Below, piece after piece: positions 11,825 through 24,124 of a DNA stretch of 64,000 nucleotides. Within the stretch, counting starts at the first letter, position 1. The number at the start of each line of letters is the position of its first letter. The stretch is from Austropuccinia psidii. Its lineage: Eukaryota > Basidiomycota > Pucciniomycetes > Pucciniales > Sphaerophragmiaceae. The stretch lies in assembly GCA_023105745.1 (NCBI GenBank), contig JALGQZ010000015.1:565501-629500 (forward strand), given 5' to 3'. The notes beneath the pieces are model-generated. The model made no database searches and was not told the origin of the DNA. It saw only the letters and a list, made by a program, of their open reading frames with translations. Made by a program: the position numbers and the translations under genes.

Positions 11825-12753
11825 AGGGATTTTCTCCCTGTTTTTCCCCCCATGCTTCTGATTCAGACAATAATCTTGAGGATCAATCCATCCCTTCTCT
11901 AGCAGCATGATCTAGTATTTATATTGAAAAAGATCAGTAGCAAGGCTCAGTATCTTATAGTATTATTTATGATTAATTAATGAAAGATATTTATAGTATT
12001 AATAAAACAGTTTAATATTATTGAATATTCTTACCATTATAGTAGTAATGTTGAGGTAGTGTTTGCAGATATTATCATTAGTGATCCTATCTAATTTATC
12101 AATAACCCTTAGTTATAAGAGGGATATCCTCTACCCTTATACCTTATATCATAAGCCTTTTGGGTATATTGGATTATATCTATATTGATTGTAATAGTAT
12201 CATACTACTATTATATCAGTTATATCTTACCCTTATATTAAACCAAACCACCCTTAAAGAATTATCTTACCCTTAAATTATTATAGCTATATTGATATTA
12301 TTATCAAATCACCTTTAAAAGTATTAGCTAGCTATCAAGATTATTCTTAATATTAATAGTGATCTTAAACAATATCATTTAAATATGTCAGGTATTGAAA
12401 GAAGGAATACTTGAAGAATTAATTAAAAAGAATCATAATCAATAAGAAACTTAAGCACACCTCAATTATTAAAAAAAAATTAACTATTACCATTATTATC
12501 ATAATGATCTTTTATTGACAGACTGATAGAGACTGCTGAAGAAAATTCTCTAATTGAAAAGCCACAAAACTAAATAATTGCTTTGTGATCTCATCACAAA
12601 GGGTATCTTTGTCAGTATATTTAGAGGGGCAGTTAATACACCTTAGCACCCATGGCTATTGGCTAATTCTAAAATTCAAAACAGACTCACCAATAATTTC
12701 CCCCTAAAGGTACTGCCTATTATTAATCCCACAACAAAAGGAGTTCCCACATC

Positions 12754-12770
12754 TGGCGTCCCAACAGTGG
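12754..12770 (+). promoter_or_regulatory. Gyp-B primer-binding site
   Basis: TGGCGTCCCAACAGTGG two bases after the LTR end. The TGG start is typical of a tRNA 3'-end complement. The tRNA is not identified. Confidence 0.6.
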
Positions 12771-12915
12771 CATTTCAATCTCAAGTATCATTAATAAGAT
12801 CATATTATTAATCTTAAAAATCATAAAAAATCATAAAAACACAAAAAAATAAAATCAAAAAGAATCAATCAAAAAATAATTAAAAGTTAAATCATTGCTT
12901 TAGATCACAATTATA

Positions 12916-14376
12916 ATGGAGGAAACATTATCATCAATTAAGGCTCTAACCTTGGAGTAGGAATTGGAAAAAGAGCATTCCAGAATTGAAGAATTAGGTC
13001 AGGAAGAAAGTGAAGAAGAGGATTTTTCTTATTTAGAAAATGATAAAGAATTTCAAAAGAAAAGGTCAGAATTACAGAAGGCTATGGAAAGAGCTGCAAT
13101 AATACATGGAAAGAAGACAAAATAAAGTCAATTTTCACCTGAAACTACTGGGGATGCAACTATTGAAAGAATGCTCAGACTCCAGCAACCATCACCATCA
13201 CCAACCCCAAAGACAATTGCAACATACACACCAGCAACATTGCCAAGAGCTGCAAGATTTTCAAAAAGAGTACATATTACAACACCAACTCAGCAACCTG
13301 AAAAAGTTACAATACCTAAAAGAAAGATTGTTAAAATAAAGGCAAAGGATTATAGCCTCAACTTTGATGGAAGTGATGTTGAGGATTTTATCAAGAGAGC
13401 TGAAAGGATAGCATCAATTGAAGGAGCAAATGAAAGGGATTTGGCCATTAAAATAGCATTCTGGAATGAAGATAAGGATATCTGATATGAAATTGAAGGA
13501 ATTCCAGTATATGAAATGGAGGATTGGGATCAATTGAAAAAGGAAATCATCAGTAAATGGGGAAAGGTGGAACCAGAAAGAAGACACAGGAAAGATTCAT
13601 TAACAAGACTATTTAATCAAACTCAACAGGAGGGAGGAGTCAAGAGTTTGTCCCAATACAGAAAGTTTCTTGGCGAATATGACATAATTTCAAAATATCT
13701 TCTTAAGTATGGGTATATCAAAAACGCAAATTATTATCATGAAGATGTCTTTGATTCATTATCACCAGAAATTAGAAGTAGTGTTACCAAAGAAATGATC
13801 AAACACAGGCCCATGGTTCAAGCAAGAGATGGAGGATACATCTTACCTGAGATGGATAACCTCAGAAATTATATTGATGCATAATTGGAGGCAGCAGTAG
13901 TTACCAAAGGGAAATCACAATTATCAAAGTCAGATGAAATCAAAAGCAAAAAGAAAGCCAGATTTGAAAATGAAAGCTTGGAAGAGGTTATCAACAAAAT
14001 GAAAGATATTACAAAGAAAATAAAGAATCCACCAGCTCAAGAGGCCCATGTCAATGAAGCCCCAAAAGAAGTGATCCCAATGAAAGATGTGTTGGACCAG
14101 CTGAAAGAACTATAAGAGGCTGTTAATTCACCAAAGAAGGTCTGCAAGGATAAACAAAACACACAAGGATCAGGCTTAGCACCAAATGCACAACCATTCA
14201 GACAAAGAAATACCCAGGCACCTTTACCTGCAAATTATCAACCTTATCTTCCAGCACAACTGTATCCAAGACCACCCTTAAAGTGTTATTACTGTTTTGA
14301 AAATGGAAATTCATTGACAAGATGCTGCTACCTGGCAGAAGATATGGAAAAAAGAATTTTCAGTAGGCAAGATTAA
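12916..14376 (+). pseudogene. Gyp-B gag with multiple stops
   Basis: One frame from ATG at 12916 encodes an acidic coiled-coil start, a Pro/Thr-rich linker, a capsid-like part (FDGSDVEDFIKRAERIA, WDQLKKEIISKWG, LTRLFNQT, FLGEYD) and a knuckle near 14.29 kb (CYYC..NGN..LTRC, in which Asn stands where the zinc-binding His is expected). The frame is cut by stops at 12958, about 13123, 13483, 13882, 14113 and 14374. Each is one C-to-T change from CAA, CAG or CGA. The order and sequence style match gag of basidiomycete Gypsy elements. Non-functional. Confidence 0.75.
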
Positions 14377-14621
14377 ATTTCCTTTACCCTAATTTCCAAA
14401 GAGTACCCTCAGAAGGAACGAAATCTCCAAAGGATTTAGTCAGGGAATTTGATAAGGAACAAAAAGAAATTTCAAACAAGATGATTGAAAAGGAAAAGCC
14501 TTTATCAAGACCAGAATATAAAAAGATAGTTTAGCTGAAAAAGTAAGGAAAAGAAGTTTCAATTGCTCAAGTAGAAGACTGGGGTAATTGGGAACCACAA
14601 ATAGTATCTTCATCCAATGAG

Positions 14622-15726
14622 ATGTTGGAAACACATGAAACTCTCAGACAGACAAAGCAAAGATTGGCTAAGCAAGAAAGCCAAAATAAAGAAGATTTTC
14701 AAAGTAAAAAACCTATACTACCAGGAACTTATCATGAGGATGAGGCTGAAGAGGAGATGATGATTATTCCAACCAAATATAAAGCTAAACATACCAAAAG
14801 AGATGAAACACTTTAAGAAACTGAAAGTAAAGAAAAAGTGAATGTTGAAGAGGAAGGTGAGAATTTAAATAAAAGGATGGTTCACCACCAGACTGAAAAG
14901 AAAGAAGTCATAAGGGATAAGAAAGAATTCAAAACAAAATTAGCAATTGAAACGGTGATAAAGAAAATCTTGGACAGGAAAATTAACTTAACCTTGGAAG
15001 AAATATTATCGGTTTCCCCAACCGTCATTCACAGGCTGCAAGGAATTTCTCTTGAAGAAAAGGAAGCTTTGAAATCAGTTAAAACTTTGGACATTAAAGA
15101 AGATGTTATTTCTATAAAGATTAAAGACTTTGAAAAACCAAGACTTTATTATGCCTGTCCACTTGGGTTTATGCAAGTATTTGTTGGAAAAGCAGAATAT
15201 CCAGTAATGGCACTGGTATATACAGGATCAGAGCTCAACATAATCACTGAAGATGCAGCAATAAAAGCCTCTCTTTCAAACAGAAAGCTCAACATGAATT
15301 TAAGATGAATTGGAGGACATACAACATCATTAATTGGATTAGGTGAATTCACACAAGTACTCTTGCCTTCTGGAGAATAAAACAAAATTCATTTCTTCAT
15401 TGTCAAGGGAGCAGTACATACAGTCCTTGGAAGGCTGTTCTTGGAAGACAATAACTTGAGATTGTACTTTTCACAGAAACAAGGTGAAATACTTAGCTAT
15501 CAAGAAGCAGATGGTAGAAGAGTATGTATGCCAATATGCAAACCCCATATGTTGGGATGGCAAACAGGACCACCAAGAGGAATGGAGCTTTGTTCAATGG
15601 CAAAAATAAAGGATTGGTTTAGCAAAGTAAGATTAGAAGAATCTGAAGATAAATCTAAAGAAAAAATAGGAAGTATTTTCAAATCAACAAAAAAAATATT
15701 ATCAAAAGATAGATTCTATGGAATGT
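14622..15726 (+). pseudogene. Gyp-B protease region with mutated active site
   Basis: Same frame throughout apart from stops at 14814, 15306 and 15378. The first part is charged and lysine-rich. The retropepsin part reads LVYTGSELNIITEDAA; the catalytic motif should be DTGSE, so the active-site Asp is Tyr. Downstream VLGRLFLEDNNLRLYFS and the block GRRVCMPICKP..GWQTGPP match the usual C-terminal part of this protease in basidiomycete Gypsy elements. The loss of Asp would abolish activity even without the stops. Confidence 0.75.
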
Positions 15727-16131
15727 GATTTAGATGAAAGATTATCCATAATGGATAGTGCAATAGAGAATAAACCTCAGACCTCAGGAGGAAGTGAAAG
15801 GAGACCAAGATGTAGAAAGTCAAAAGCCAGAACAGGGACCATCAACAGAAGCACTATCAAACCAAATAAAACCAGAAAATCCAAAGTCATTAGGCTGGTA
15901 TTTAGACCAGGCAATAAAATAAAACAAGGAATGGGCTACATTTGATCCCAAAAAGTGGGAGGAATGGATTAACAGAAATCTACACATTCAAGTGAATATG
16001 AAGATTATTTTAAAAGTAAAAACCCTCAAGTAAACAACTTAAGCTTAAGGCCATGCTCTGACTTCTGGAAAATTGAGGATGAACCTGAAAACAACAAAAG
16101 GTATATATGGAAACAAGATGAAAAATTAAAT
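15727..16131 (+). other. Degenerate linker between protease and accessory ORF of Gyp-B
   Basis: Short overlapping frames only. The segment FDPKKWEEWINRN around 15.95 kb looks coding but is frame-broken. No domain recognised. Confidence 0.4.
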
Positions 16132-16982
16132 TTGTATATAGAAGAAGTTAATGAAGCAGAAAATAAGGAAAATCAAATAATATATAAGCCATTTGACACC
16201 AATGGTATGGTATATCAGGTTTTGGTTAATGGCTCAAAAATCATAGAAGGACCACCAATACATAGTAGAAAAAATCTGTTTGACATATTTTCCAAGCAAA
16301 AATACCCACAAGATGTGGAAATTGAAATGAATGCAGAAAGGAAAAGTGAGGAATACTGTGAAGACTCATTGGAAGATCTTAGAAATAAAATTGTTAACTG
16401 TTTCAAAGATGAAGAATTTATGAAGGAATACAATAAAGAAGAATCTAATCAAACTGATGAATTCCAAATACATGAAATTTCTCAAGATCTTCCAAAGAAG
16501 AAATTAAAGCACTCCCATTCTTATGAAAATCTTTGGCAGGCCTACAATAATCATGACTCTTTCAAAGAAATGAAACTAAGATTATCTTCAGATTCAAAGC
16601 CTGAAGCAAATTTGATAGAAGTTGAAGTCTCACCATTGCAAAAAGATCTCATGAACACTATTCTGTCATGTGATTTAAACCCAAAAAGCCCATGGAGAAT
16701 TGATCAAGACAAGGAAATGGGCTTGGATAAAGAAAGTTTCTTGAAGTATTATGATGAAATGTCATACTGGCAACTTCCAACACCTGAAGAAGAGCCAGAT
16801 TTCATAATTCTTCCCTACATTGAACTCAAAGATATATACTTTGGGGGTCCATCAAGCATAAAAGGAGGAAAATGGTTGAAGAATCTTCCAGAATATGACC
16901 TGTCTAAATTAGACTTCATGGAACTATTGAATGAGGGAGGAATCGGTGGGAATTTGGAAAACAAGTATTGGGAGGAAGTATT
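16132..16982 (+). pseudogene. Gyp-B accessory ORF X, 5' part
   Basis: An open frame of about 283 codons up to the Cop-C insertion point. The product is very acidic and aromatic-rich, with Lys/Glu stretches and the motif DLSKLDFMELLNEGGIGGNL followed by YWEEV. The frame resumes exactly after Cop-C at 27065 (VSFDEQTRKALYDGRIW..), so the insertion split one gene. A second, diverged copy of its C-terminal half lies at 28366-29075. It occupies the protease-RT spacer. I do not recognise the family; there is no signal peptide or membrane helix to suggest an envelope protein. Confidence 0.6.
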
Positions 16983-17604
16983 TGCAATGAGCTCGAGTTA
17001 ATAAGTCTTTAAATTACTATAATATACAATTAGGACTAGTAAATAGTAACAATGAACAAAACAATCAGTATCTAAACTATTGTTAATAAGTGAATAATAA
17101 TATGTACCTGAATGAATTTAGAGATAATACTCAAAACACTAATATATGAATTTTTAACACAACACGCTAACAGTACTCTGGTGTTACAAGTAATGATTAG
17201 TAAGCATATTTCTTGATACTTGATGAATGGATATTTATATACCTTTATAAATCCAAAGCCTCGTAAGTAGAGTATTGTTAAGCGTGAAGTTTTCATAAAA
17301 ATGTATTTGAATATGAATAAAGAATAAACAATGAGTAAACAAGAAATGAAAACAAAGGAAAAATTAATTCAAATTGATGAGTCTGACATTCTATAGCTAC
17401 AGTATTGTCTTTATATATGAGTGATAACAGTTAACTAGGTAGTTGGGATTATATTTCCCAAAAAGTAAACATTAATTGTTTATCCCATCTTCTTCCTGTA
17501 AACGGTAACACCAGTAGTCCGATACTGGTAGGTTTGTCCGTACTAACCTTCTTCTAAACTTCTTTCCTCACAATTATCCTCAAAAGGGGATTCTTTTCTT
17601 AACA
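16983..17604 (-). repeat. Cop-C 3' LTR
   Basis: 622 bp; on the minus strand TGTTAAGAAAAGAATCC...CATTGCA. Preceded on that strand by a purine-rich tract (GGAGGTTAGAGGAG, 17605-17623), so this is the 3' LTR. Confidence 0.88.
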
Positions 17605-17623
17605 CTCCTCTAACCTCCTTGAG
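17605..17623 (-). promoter_or_regulatory. Cop-C polypurine tract
   Basis: Minus strand CTCAAGGAGGTTAGAGGAG directly before the 3' LTR. Confidence 0.7.
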
Positions 17624-19084
17624 ATGTATCTGTGGATACACCATAGTCAATTTTTGTACTCCTAAAGGTTTGGTCAGTACATCAGCCAACATGTTTTCCG
17701 TTCCAACTTGCACAATGGTTAATTGTCTTTTAAGTACAATGTCTCCAAGGTATTGGAACCTTATTTCAATATGCTTAGTGTTGGGGCTTAATGTTCCTTG
17801 TTTGGCAGTTGTTGTTGCTCTGAAGTTGTCGTTATATAGGGTTGGTTTTGAGTCTTAAATGCCCATTTCCATAAACAGGAATGACATCCAATGCAATTGT
17901 TTTGCGCAGATATTCATGGCAATGAATTCCGCTTCAGTGGTAGACTGAGCCACAACCGTTTGTTTCTTGATGAACCATGAGATTGGATTTCTGTACACTG
18001 ATGTCAGTATCCCTGTGATTGATTTCCTGTCTATTCTATTGTTTGCGTAATCAGCATCAGCTCATCCTTCCAGAAGGGTTTTGTTTGTATGTTTTGAAAA
18101 AGTTAATGATAGATTTATAGTAGCTTTAAGATACCTCATCAAATGTTTGATTTCTACCCAATGTTTTATGGTAGGCTTAATTGAGTACCACAAAAGCTGA
18201 TTTATGTTAAACATGATATCTGGTCGCTTATGCTGAGCTAAACAGTTTAAACTTCCTATAGCCCTTTGATAGGCGGTTATAGCAATTATTTCACCTTCAT
18301 CCTCTATTTTTGTATGGAAGTTTCCATTATATAGGGTTTTTACTCCCTTTCCGTCACTCATGTTCTTATCATACAAAAGTTTTCTAATTATGTCTAATTG
18401 ACTTAATCCCAGTGAGCCGTCCTTGTGCCAGGTAATCATATAACCAAGATGCTGAATAGGTTGTCTTTTGGACTTAACTGTGAGTTCCTTTCTTAATCGG
18501 TTCAAAATGTCTTGAAGTATTAGCTCTTCTTTTCCAATGAGAAATCCATTGTCTACATGTACATGGAGCATAAGTGACAGGTCCTTGTTCAAGAACAGTG
18601 AGTCATCAGACCTTGACTTATGCATACCACACTTTTCTAAGATGCTGACAAGTTTAAGCTTCCACATTCGGGGGGCCTGTTTTGTTCCATACAAAGATTT
18701 ATTCAACTTCCATACCCATCCTTCTTTACCCTTTGTTTCAAAACCCTTTACTTGTTTTACATATACAGTTGTGTCCGTTTCTATGTGAAGAAATGCAGTT
18801 TCTACATCAAATTGGTAAGGGATGTACTGGCCGTTGACAATCAATAAAAGCATTATCTTGAAACTCTCATTTCTTCCTACTGATGCCGATGTATCAAAAT
18901 AGTGCAGTAAGTACTCTTGATGATTTCCCAACACTACCCACCTAGCTTTGTATCGATACACTTCTCCATATTCTTTGAGCTTCTTTGTTAGACACCACAT
19001 TTCTCCAATCACCTTAATATCTACAGGATATGGTACCAACTTCCCGGTGTTGTGGCTCATTAACGATTCAAATTTGAGTTTCAT
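17619..19084 (-). pseudogene. Cop-C reverse transcriptase and RNase H
   Basis: RT frame 19084-18062 (340 codons) contains YKARWVVLGNHQ, PYQFDVETAFLH, KQVKGFETKG, LYGTKQAPR, LMLHVHVDNGFLIG (the Copia YVDD position is altered to HVDN) and GYMITWHKDG. After a TGA the same polyprotein continues with RNase H: ADADYANNRIDRKSITG, STTEAEFIAM, KHIEIRFQY and a C-terminal ENMLADVLTKPL. The frame then runs into the polypurine tract. Domain content and order are typical of Ty1/Copia. The first catalytic Asp is replaced by His and there are stops, so it is inactive. Confidence 0.9.
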
Positions 19085-19204
19085 TGCTTCCTTTCAATGA
19101 GCACACTCCTGTGGATCTGAAGTAGCCTTGTAGTAGGGTACAACATTGGCTAGCATATATTGGTCTGGTTGCTTGGTGCGTCAAGGTCCTTCTTTGAGAA
19201 TATT

Positions 19205-19676
19205 TCATGTATTGATCTTATTGGATATATCCCTTGGTGCTTGGCTATAATAGGGTACGTACTGGTAATGATTGTGATTAGTAAGCAATTGATTTCCTTC
19301 AACGTGAATAGCTGCTTCTTTGGTCTGACTGTGGGAGGCAGCTTCATGAGTATTTATCAGTAATTCATGATTCTCATGTTCCATTACTGCCGTTGGTAGA
19401 TTTTCCAAGTCTTGACAAATTTTTACTCCACCTTGTATCTGAGGGAGCTGGAAGACACAACTAATCCGTATTTTCTTTGTTTCTTGATTGTAAAAACGCA
19501 TACCATCAGAGTAACTTTCATAGGTGAGTGCCTTAAGCATTTCTCCTCTAGGATCCAATTTTGATTTTGAATTTTTCACATGGACTGTGGTCTTCATTTG
19601 AAACGGTATTAAGGAGTTCAAGTTGATACTCTTCTCAATATTCATCTTAGTTATTTCAAGGAGCTGTGTTTTGCAG
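19205..19676 (-). pseudogene. Cop-C integrase C-terminal part and integrase-RT linker
   Basis: Minus frame starting MNIEKSINLNSL and containing FQMKTTVHVKNSKSKLDPRG and DGMRFYNQETKKI, the usual Copia integrase C-terminal block (..K..KLDPR...F.GY....GYR.Y). The preceding codons read directly into the integrase core at 24521 once Cop-G and one CTTCT are removed. Frame shifts are present near the insertion site. Confidence 0.8.
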
Positions 19677-19681
19677 CTTCT

Positions 19682-19979
19682 TTAAAGAAGCTCAACAGTT
19701 GAGATATGTTAGGAACAAAAGAGCTTTTAGGAAGAGAAAACAAGTAGCTGGATGAGGAAACAGAGCTACTTGTTTATCTCAGCTCATTAAATAGTAAAAC
19801 AGAACTGGTTGGTCTCCAAGCTAATACAATGGAGATCAGACCATACAACAATGATGTAATTGATTAGACAAATATGTAGTAATACATGATCATAAGAAAA
19901 AGATTAGCTATATCGACTGCTTAGATGAGCAGGATTAGCTATATAGACTGCTTAGATGAGCAGATCTTCATTATCAACA
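19682..19979 (-). repeat. Cop-G 3' LTR
   Basis: 298 bp, minus strand begins TGTTGATAATGAAGATC. Contains two copies of the phrase TAGCTATATMGACTGCTTAG. The outer end (TTAAAGAAGC on the plus strand) is not TG, so it has probably mutated. Confidence 0.85.
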
Positions 19980-19990
19980 CCCCCTTGTGC

Positions 19991-20387
19991 TCAATATTGT
20001 CCCTGAACAATCCCAAGAGTCTTGCAATTTTTGTTATGAACTTGATGGGATAATGACTTGGTGAGAATATTGGCAACCATGTTTCCAGTTGGCATGTACT
20101 CAACCTCAAGAAAGCCCTCATTCAGCAGCTCTCTGCACCAGCGCAGTCGTAACTTGATATGTCGAGTTCGATGTTGATACAGAGGATTCTTGAGCAAGGC
20201 CAAGGCTCCCTGATTGTCATACAATAGTCTTGCTCTCAGGGTAAGACCAAAGTCAGAAACCAACTCAAATAACCAGCAGACATCTTGACAGCAGCTGGAA
20301 ATGGACCAATATTCCGCCTCAGTTGAGGAAAGTGCAACAACCTCCTGCTTTGACGTCTTCCAACCAATTAACCCATAAAGGAACACG
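19991..20387 (-). pseudogene. Cop-G RNase H, C-terminal part
   Basis: Encodes LIGWKTSKQEVVALSSTEAE, the Copia RNase H block, then LLYDNQGALALLKNP, RHIKLRLRWCRE and ANILTKSL at the end. It joins the upstream part (..NFDSRSFLGSCV) at 21856 exactly when the solo LTR and one CAACT are removed. Confidence 0.9.
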
Positions 20388-20392
20388 CAACT

Positions 20393-21850
20393 TGTCAGCC
20401 TGTGACTCAAAACCAGAGCACAAGCATGACAGCCAAAATACCATAAACCAATGGTATAGCCAAAATACCATAAACCAATGGTATAGCCAAAATACCACCA
20501 AAACATGGAGCTGAGCCAAATTAGCTCAAAAGGTATCAAAAGAAAGAGGAAACTCACCTCTTTCTGAAAATATAAGTCCCATCACCATAGGACAAGAAAT
20601 AACAAAGTTATTCCTGCTCAAAGTTATTGCTGAGCATAAACCTTAATTTTCACCTCTCATCTAAAATCTAGAAGGAGAGGCTTAACCCCATCAAATGGGT
20701 ATTCAAAATGAAGCTCTAAGCCAGGGCTATCTAATGGTGCTAGCCAAACTGAGCTAGCACCAGTATTGCTTGAGTTATGGTCAAATTCAGACCAAATAAG
20801 GGTGAACAAAACATTCAACTCTCATCTAACTTTTACAGTTTTAGTGTGAGATACTTAAATTGGGGTCTTTTTGGAAAGAGCACAATCAGGGCTATCTGAT
20901 TGTGCCATCCATTTCCTCATAGCTCAACTAAAACAGAAGTTATCGGCCAAACAAGCATAATACAGCTTTTACCCAGACCACGCCAATGTACAAAAATACT
21001 TGTACATGGGATAACTTTGTCATATTTAATGATAACCATGTCAAGTTGGGTACCATTGTGTAGGGCCCATTCAGAGCTATTCAATGAACCAATTTTGAGC
21101 TTTATATCTCAAAAACTGACAGAGTTATGACCATTTTAAGGTAAAAATCCCACCTGCTGTCATATACAGCCTTACCATGGGATAATATCCCATAACCATG
21201 AATATGAGGTGTCAAATAGACGAAGAAGCATGTTTTTACTTCAATACCTCATATGTCAGTCAATACTGGGGTCCCATACAGTTTCTGTACAGCATTCTAC
21301 GCGTCATACACGTCAGAATCAGGCTGTGAGGTCCCCAGATGAAAATTTTCACCCTGTATCGGTGAAAACCGCCCAGATGTGGTTTCAAAACCACATCTGA
21401 GCCCAATACAGGGTATACAGGCTGCTTGCAAACCACAATTCTGTCCTAGAGAGTGAAAAATCTTCACTTCCTCTATGTGGAAAGGTCTAGCAACCTTTCC
21501 ACCTCAACTTCAGGATAAAAGGAGGGCTTTTCACAGCCAAAATCACTTCCTCATCCTGCTCTTGAATAACCTACGTAGTAAACTGTCAAAAACAGTTTTA
21601 CTCTTGGTTAATAATCAGGTATAATTATAAGTTTTAATTATTGTAGTCTTTTATTATTGTAACCCAACAGATAAAGCTGCACCCAGGGCTTTCAACAGCG
21701 CTCACCACCACTATAACCACTATAGTAAAGCCCTTTAAATTTATTTTTAATCATCTCAAAACCTTCTTAAAGCATTTTTTACCGTGTCACAAACATAGTT
21801 TGAGTTGTAATTAGCCTACATTACCACTCTTTCATAGTTTCATCCTGACA
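20393..21850 (+). repeat. Solo LTR of the Gyp-A family
   Basis: 1458 bp, TGTCAG...CTGACA, with perfect 5-bp duplication CAACT at 20388-20392 and 21851-21855. It is plus-oriented, inside the minus-strand RNase H of Cop-G. A tandem copy of a 27-bp segment (ACCATAAACCAATGGTATAG plus 7 bases) near 20441-20494 is unique to this copy. A solo LTR implies recombination between the two LTRs of a former full element. Confidence 0.95.
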
Positions 21851-21855
21851 CAACT

Positions 21856-23564
21856 TCCCAAAAAGGAACGCGAGTCAAAATTTGAACCCCAGTCAGCATC
21901 ACAGTAGGCCTTGATGAAAGAGTTATCCTGAGAGTGACCAAGGCTGAGAGCCCAGTCTTTGGTCCCTTTTAGATATTGAAGTACGTGCTTGAAAACCATC
22001 TCACGTTCTCTGCTGGGATTATTGAGAAACTGAGCAAGGCAGGATGCCGTATAAGCTATGTCCGGTCTGGTGCACCAGACCAGGTAATTCAGCAGCCCCA
22101 CAGCCCTTCGGTAATTTATGCTTGTGGTATTTGTTGAAGTGGGAGCAAGTCTTGAGGAGTGGAGACTGGCCTGCAGTCCACCATTACAAAATCAATTAGC
22201 ATGTTTTCTATATACAGTTATTGAGATAAATTGATGATCCGACGAGGCCGATCTCTGGTGACCTTCATACCCAGGACATACTCTATGTCGCCTAAGTCTT
22301 TCATGTCGAAGGAAGTTTTAATCCGTGCTTTGAATGAAGCCAGATTTCTTCCACCTATGACCAAATCATTGACATGAAGAAAGACAAAACAGGGATAACC
22401 CTCCACTCTTATAAAGAATCACGGATCAGCAGCTGACAGTCGAAAACCAGCATCAGAAAAGAATTTTCTAATTTGAAGATACCAGTTTTGCGGACTCTGC
22501 CTGAGCCCATACAAGGACTGCTTCAGCCTTAAGCACACCTTGCCTTGGAGAGTTGGGGAGTACCCATTCGGAATTCGGATGTATATTTCCTCATCAAGAT
22601 CACCATGCAAGAACGCTGTCTTGACATCCATCTGTTGGATGTCAAGGTCATGGCTTGCACAGTAACCAAGCAGGAACAGCAGAGTTGCAATTCGTCCAGT
22701 TGGAGCAAAGGTTTCATGGAATTTAATGTTCTCCACTTGAAGAAGACCCCTGACACAGAGCCTGGCTTTCTCCTTGATGAGATTCCCTTGAGAATCCATC
22801 TTCTCCCGGAATACCCATGTGGTATCAAGAAGCCTCATGTCACTTGTAAGAGAAACTTCTTCAATGACTTGATGCCGCTCCAAGCTTTCAAACTCCTTCC
22901 CAATTGCAGTAAGCCAGTTGGTAGACTTCGACGAAGCCATGGCCTCGGAAAAATTCCTTGGTGCCTCATTGCGCACCGCACCCACAAAACAAGCCAGAGG
23001 TCTCCTGACACGACCCTCCTTGATAATGTTTTTGGGTGAGACGGCCCCACTGATGTCTTGAGGTGCTTTGCATGGGACGTTGCCGTAAACCCAACCTTTT
23101 GGAAGAGTTGTTCCAGAAGAAGGGACTGGATCCTTGGCCATCTCATTGACAGAGCATTCAGAAGAAAAGGTTTGAGGATGCCCTTCAGCTGTGACATAAA
23201 CGGGCTCTTCTTCGTTGATTATCGTAGGAATAGCAGCAACATCAGAAAAACCTGAGACGGGCTCGACAGTTGGATTAGAGGAACTCAAATGATAGTCCGG
23301 AAAGGACAAATGAGAGAAATTTGCAGAGACAGAAGAGTGAGTTGGCCAAAAAGCCTCACCATCTTTGAAAGTACAATCATGAGTGATTACTATTCTTTTT
23401 GATTTTGGATCAAATAAGCAAAAATTGTGATTATGTTCCGGAACACCTAAGAACATGCAAAGAGAGCCAGTTGGGTCGACCTTGGATACTATTTTTGCCT
23501 TTGGAATGTGCATTACTGCAGTGCACCCAAATGGATGTAAGTGGGTGAGCTGGAGGGAGGTCAA
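21856..23564 (-). pseudogene. Cop-G integrase tail, RT and start of RNase H
   Basis: A 381-codon frame (23564-22419) carries the integrase C-terminal block (HPFGCTAVMHIPKA, SKVDPTGSLCMFLG), a Ser/Pro-rich linker, and RT motifs WLTAIGKEFESL, KARLCVRGLLQ, DIQQMDVKTAFLHG, PNGYSP and LKQSLYGLRQSPQNW. The RT continues after a break (VFLHVNDLVIGG, in which VNDL replaces the usual VDDL), then LLNYLVWCTRPDIAYT and YCDADWGSNFDSRSF. Stops and the missing upstream half make it inactive. The domain assignment is secure; the number of breaks was judged by eye. Confidence 0.9.
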
Positions 23565-23582
23565 GTCTTTCCACTTACAAAT

Positions 23583-24120
23583 CGGAGCTTGAAAACCATC
23601 TCATGTTCTCTGCTGGGATTATTGAGAAACTGAGCAAGGCAGGATGCCGTATAAGCTATGTCTGGTCTGGTGCACGAGACCAGGTAATTCAGCAGCCCCA
23701 CAGCCCTTCGGTAATTCATGCTTGCGGTAGTTGTTGAAGTGGGAGCAAGTCTTGAGGAAGGGACTTGAGGAGTGGAGACTGGCCTGAAGTCCGCCATTCC
23801 AAAATCAATTAGCATGTTTTCTATATACAGTTCTTGAGATAAATTGATGATCCGACAAGGCCGATCTCTGGTGACCTTCATACCAGGACATACTCTATGT
23901 CGCCTAAGTCTTTCATGTCAAAGGAAGCTTTAATCCGTGCTTTGAATGCAGCCAGATTTCCTCCATCTATGACCAAATCATAGACATGAAGAAAGACAAA
24001 ACAGGGATCACCCTCCACTCTTATAAAGAAGCACGGATCGGCAGCTGACAGTCAAAAACCAGCATCAGAAAAGAATTTTCTAATTTGAAGATACCAGTTT
24101 CGCGGACTCTGCCTGGGCCC
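23583..24120 (-). pseudogene. Duplicated RT segment of Cop-G
   Basis: About 535 bp nearly identical to 21988-22515 and in the same orientation (MKVTRDRP.., LLNYLVSCTRPDIAYT). It lies 5' of the integrase tail, so it is out of Copia order. It has an extra 13-16 bases at GTCTTGAGGAAGGGACTTGAG that the other copy lacks. Confidence 0.85.
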
Positions 24121-24124
24121 ATAA

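Larger units (their letters stand above)
1152..12751 (+). repeat. Gyp-B 5' LTR, split by Gyp-A
   Basis: The halves 1152-1440 and 11102-12751 align end to end with the uninterrupted LTR at 46157-48243. Without the insert the LTR is about 1.94 kb. It starts TGTGG and ends CCCACA, and is followed two bases later by a primer-binding site, which identifies it as the 5' LTR. It holds three tandem GGTGCAAT-type units and a TATA box before the presumed transcription start. Confidence 0.85.

Noticed and set aside
14622..14816. Separate small gene
   Set aside because: It is in frame with the protease region downstream after a single stop, so it is part of Gyp-B gag-protease.
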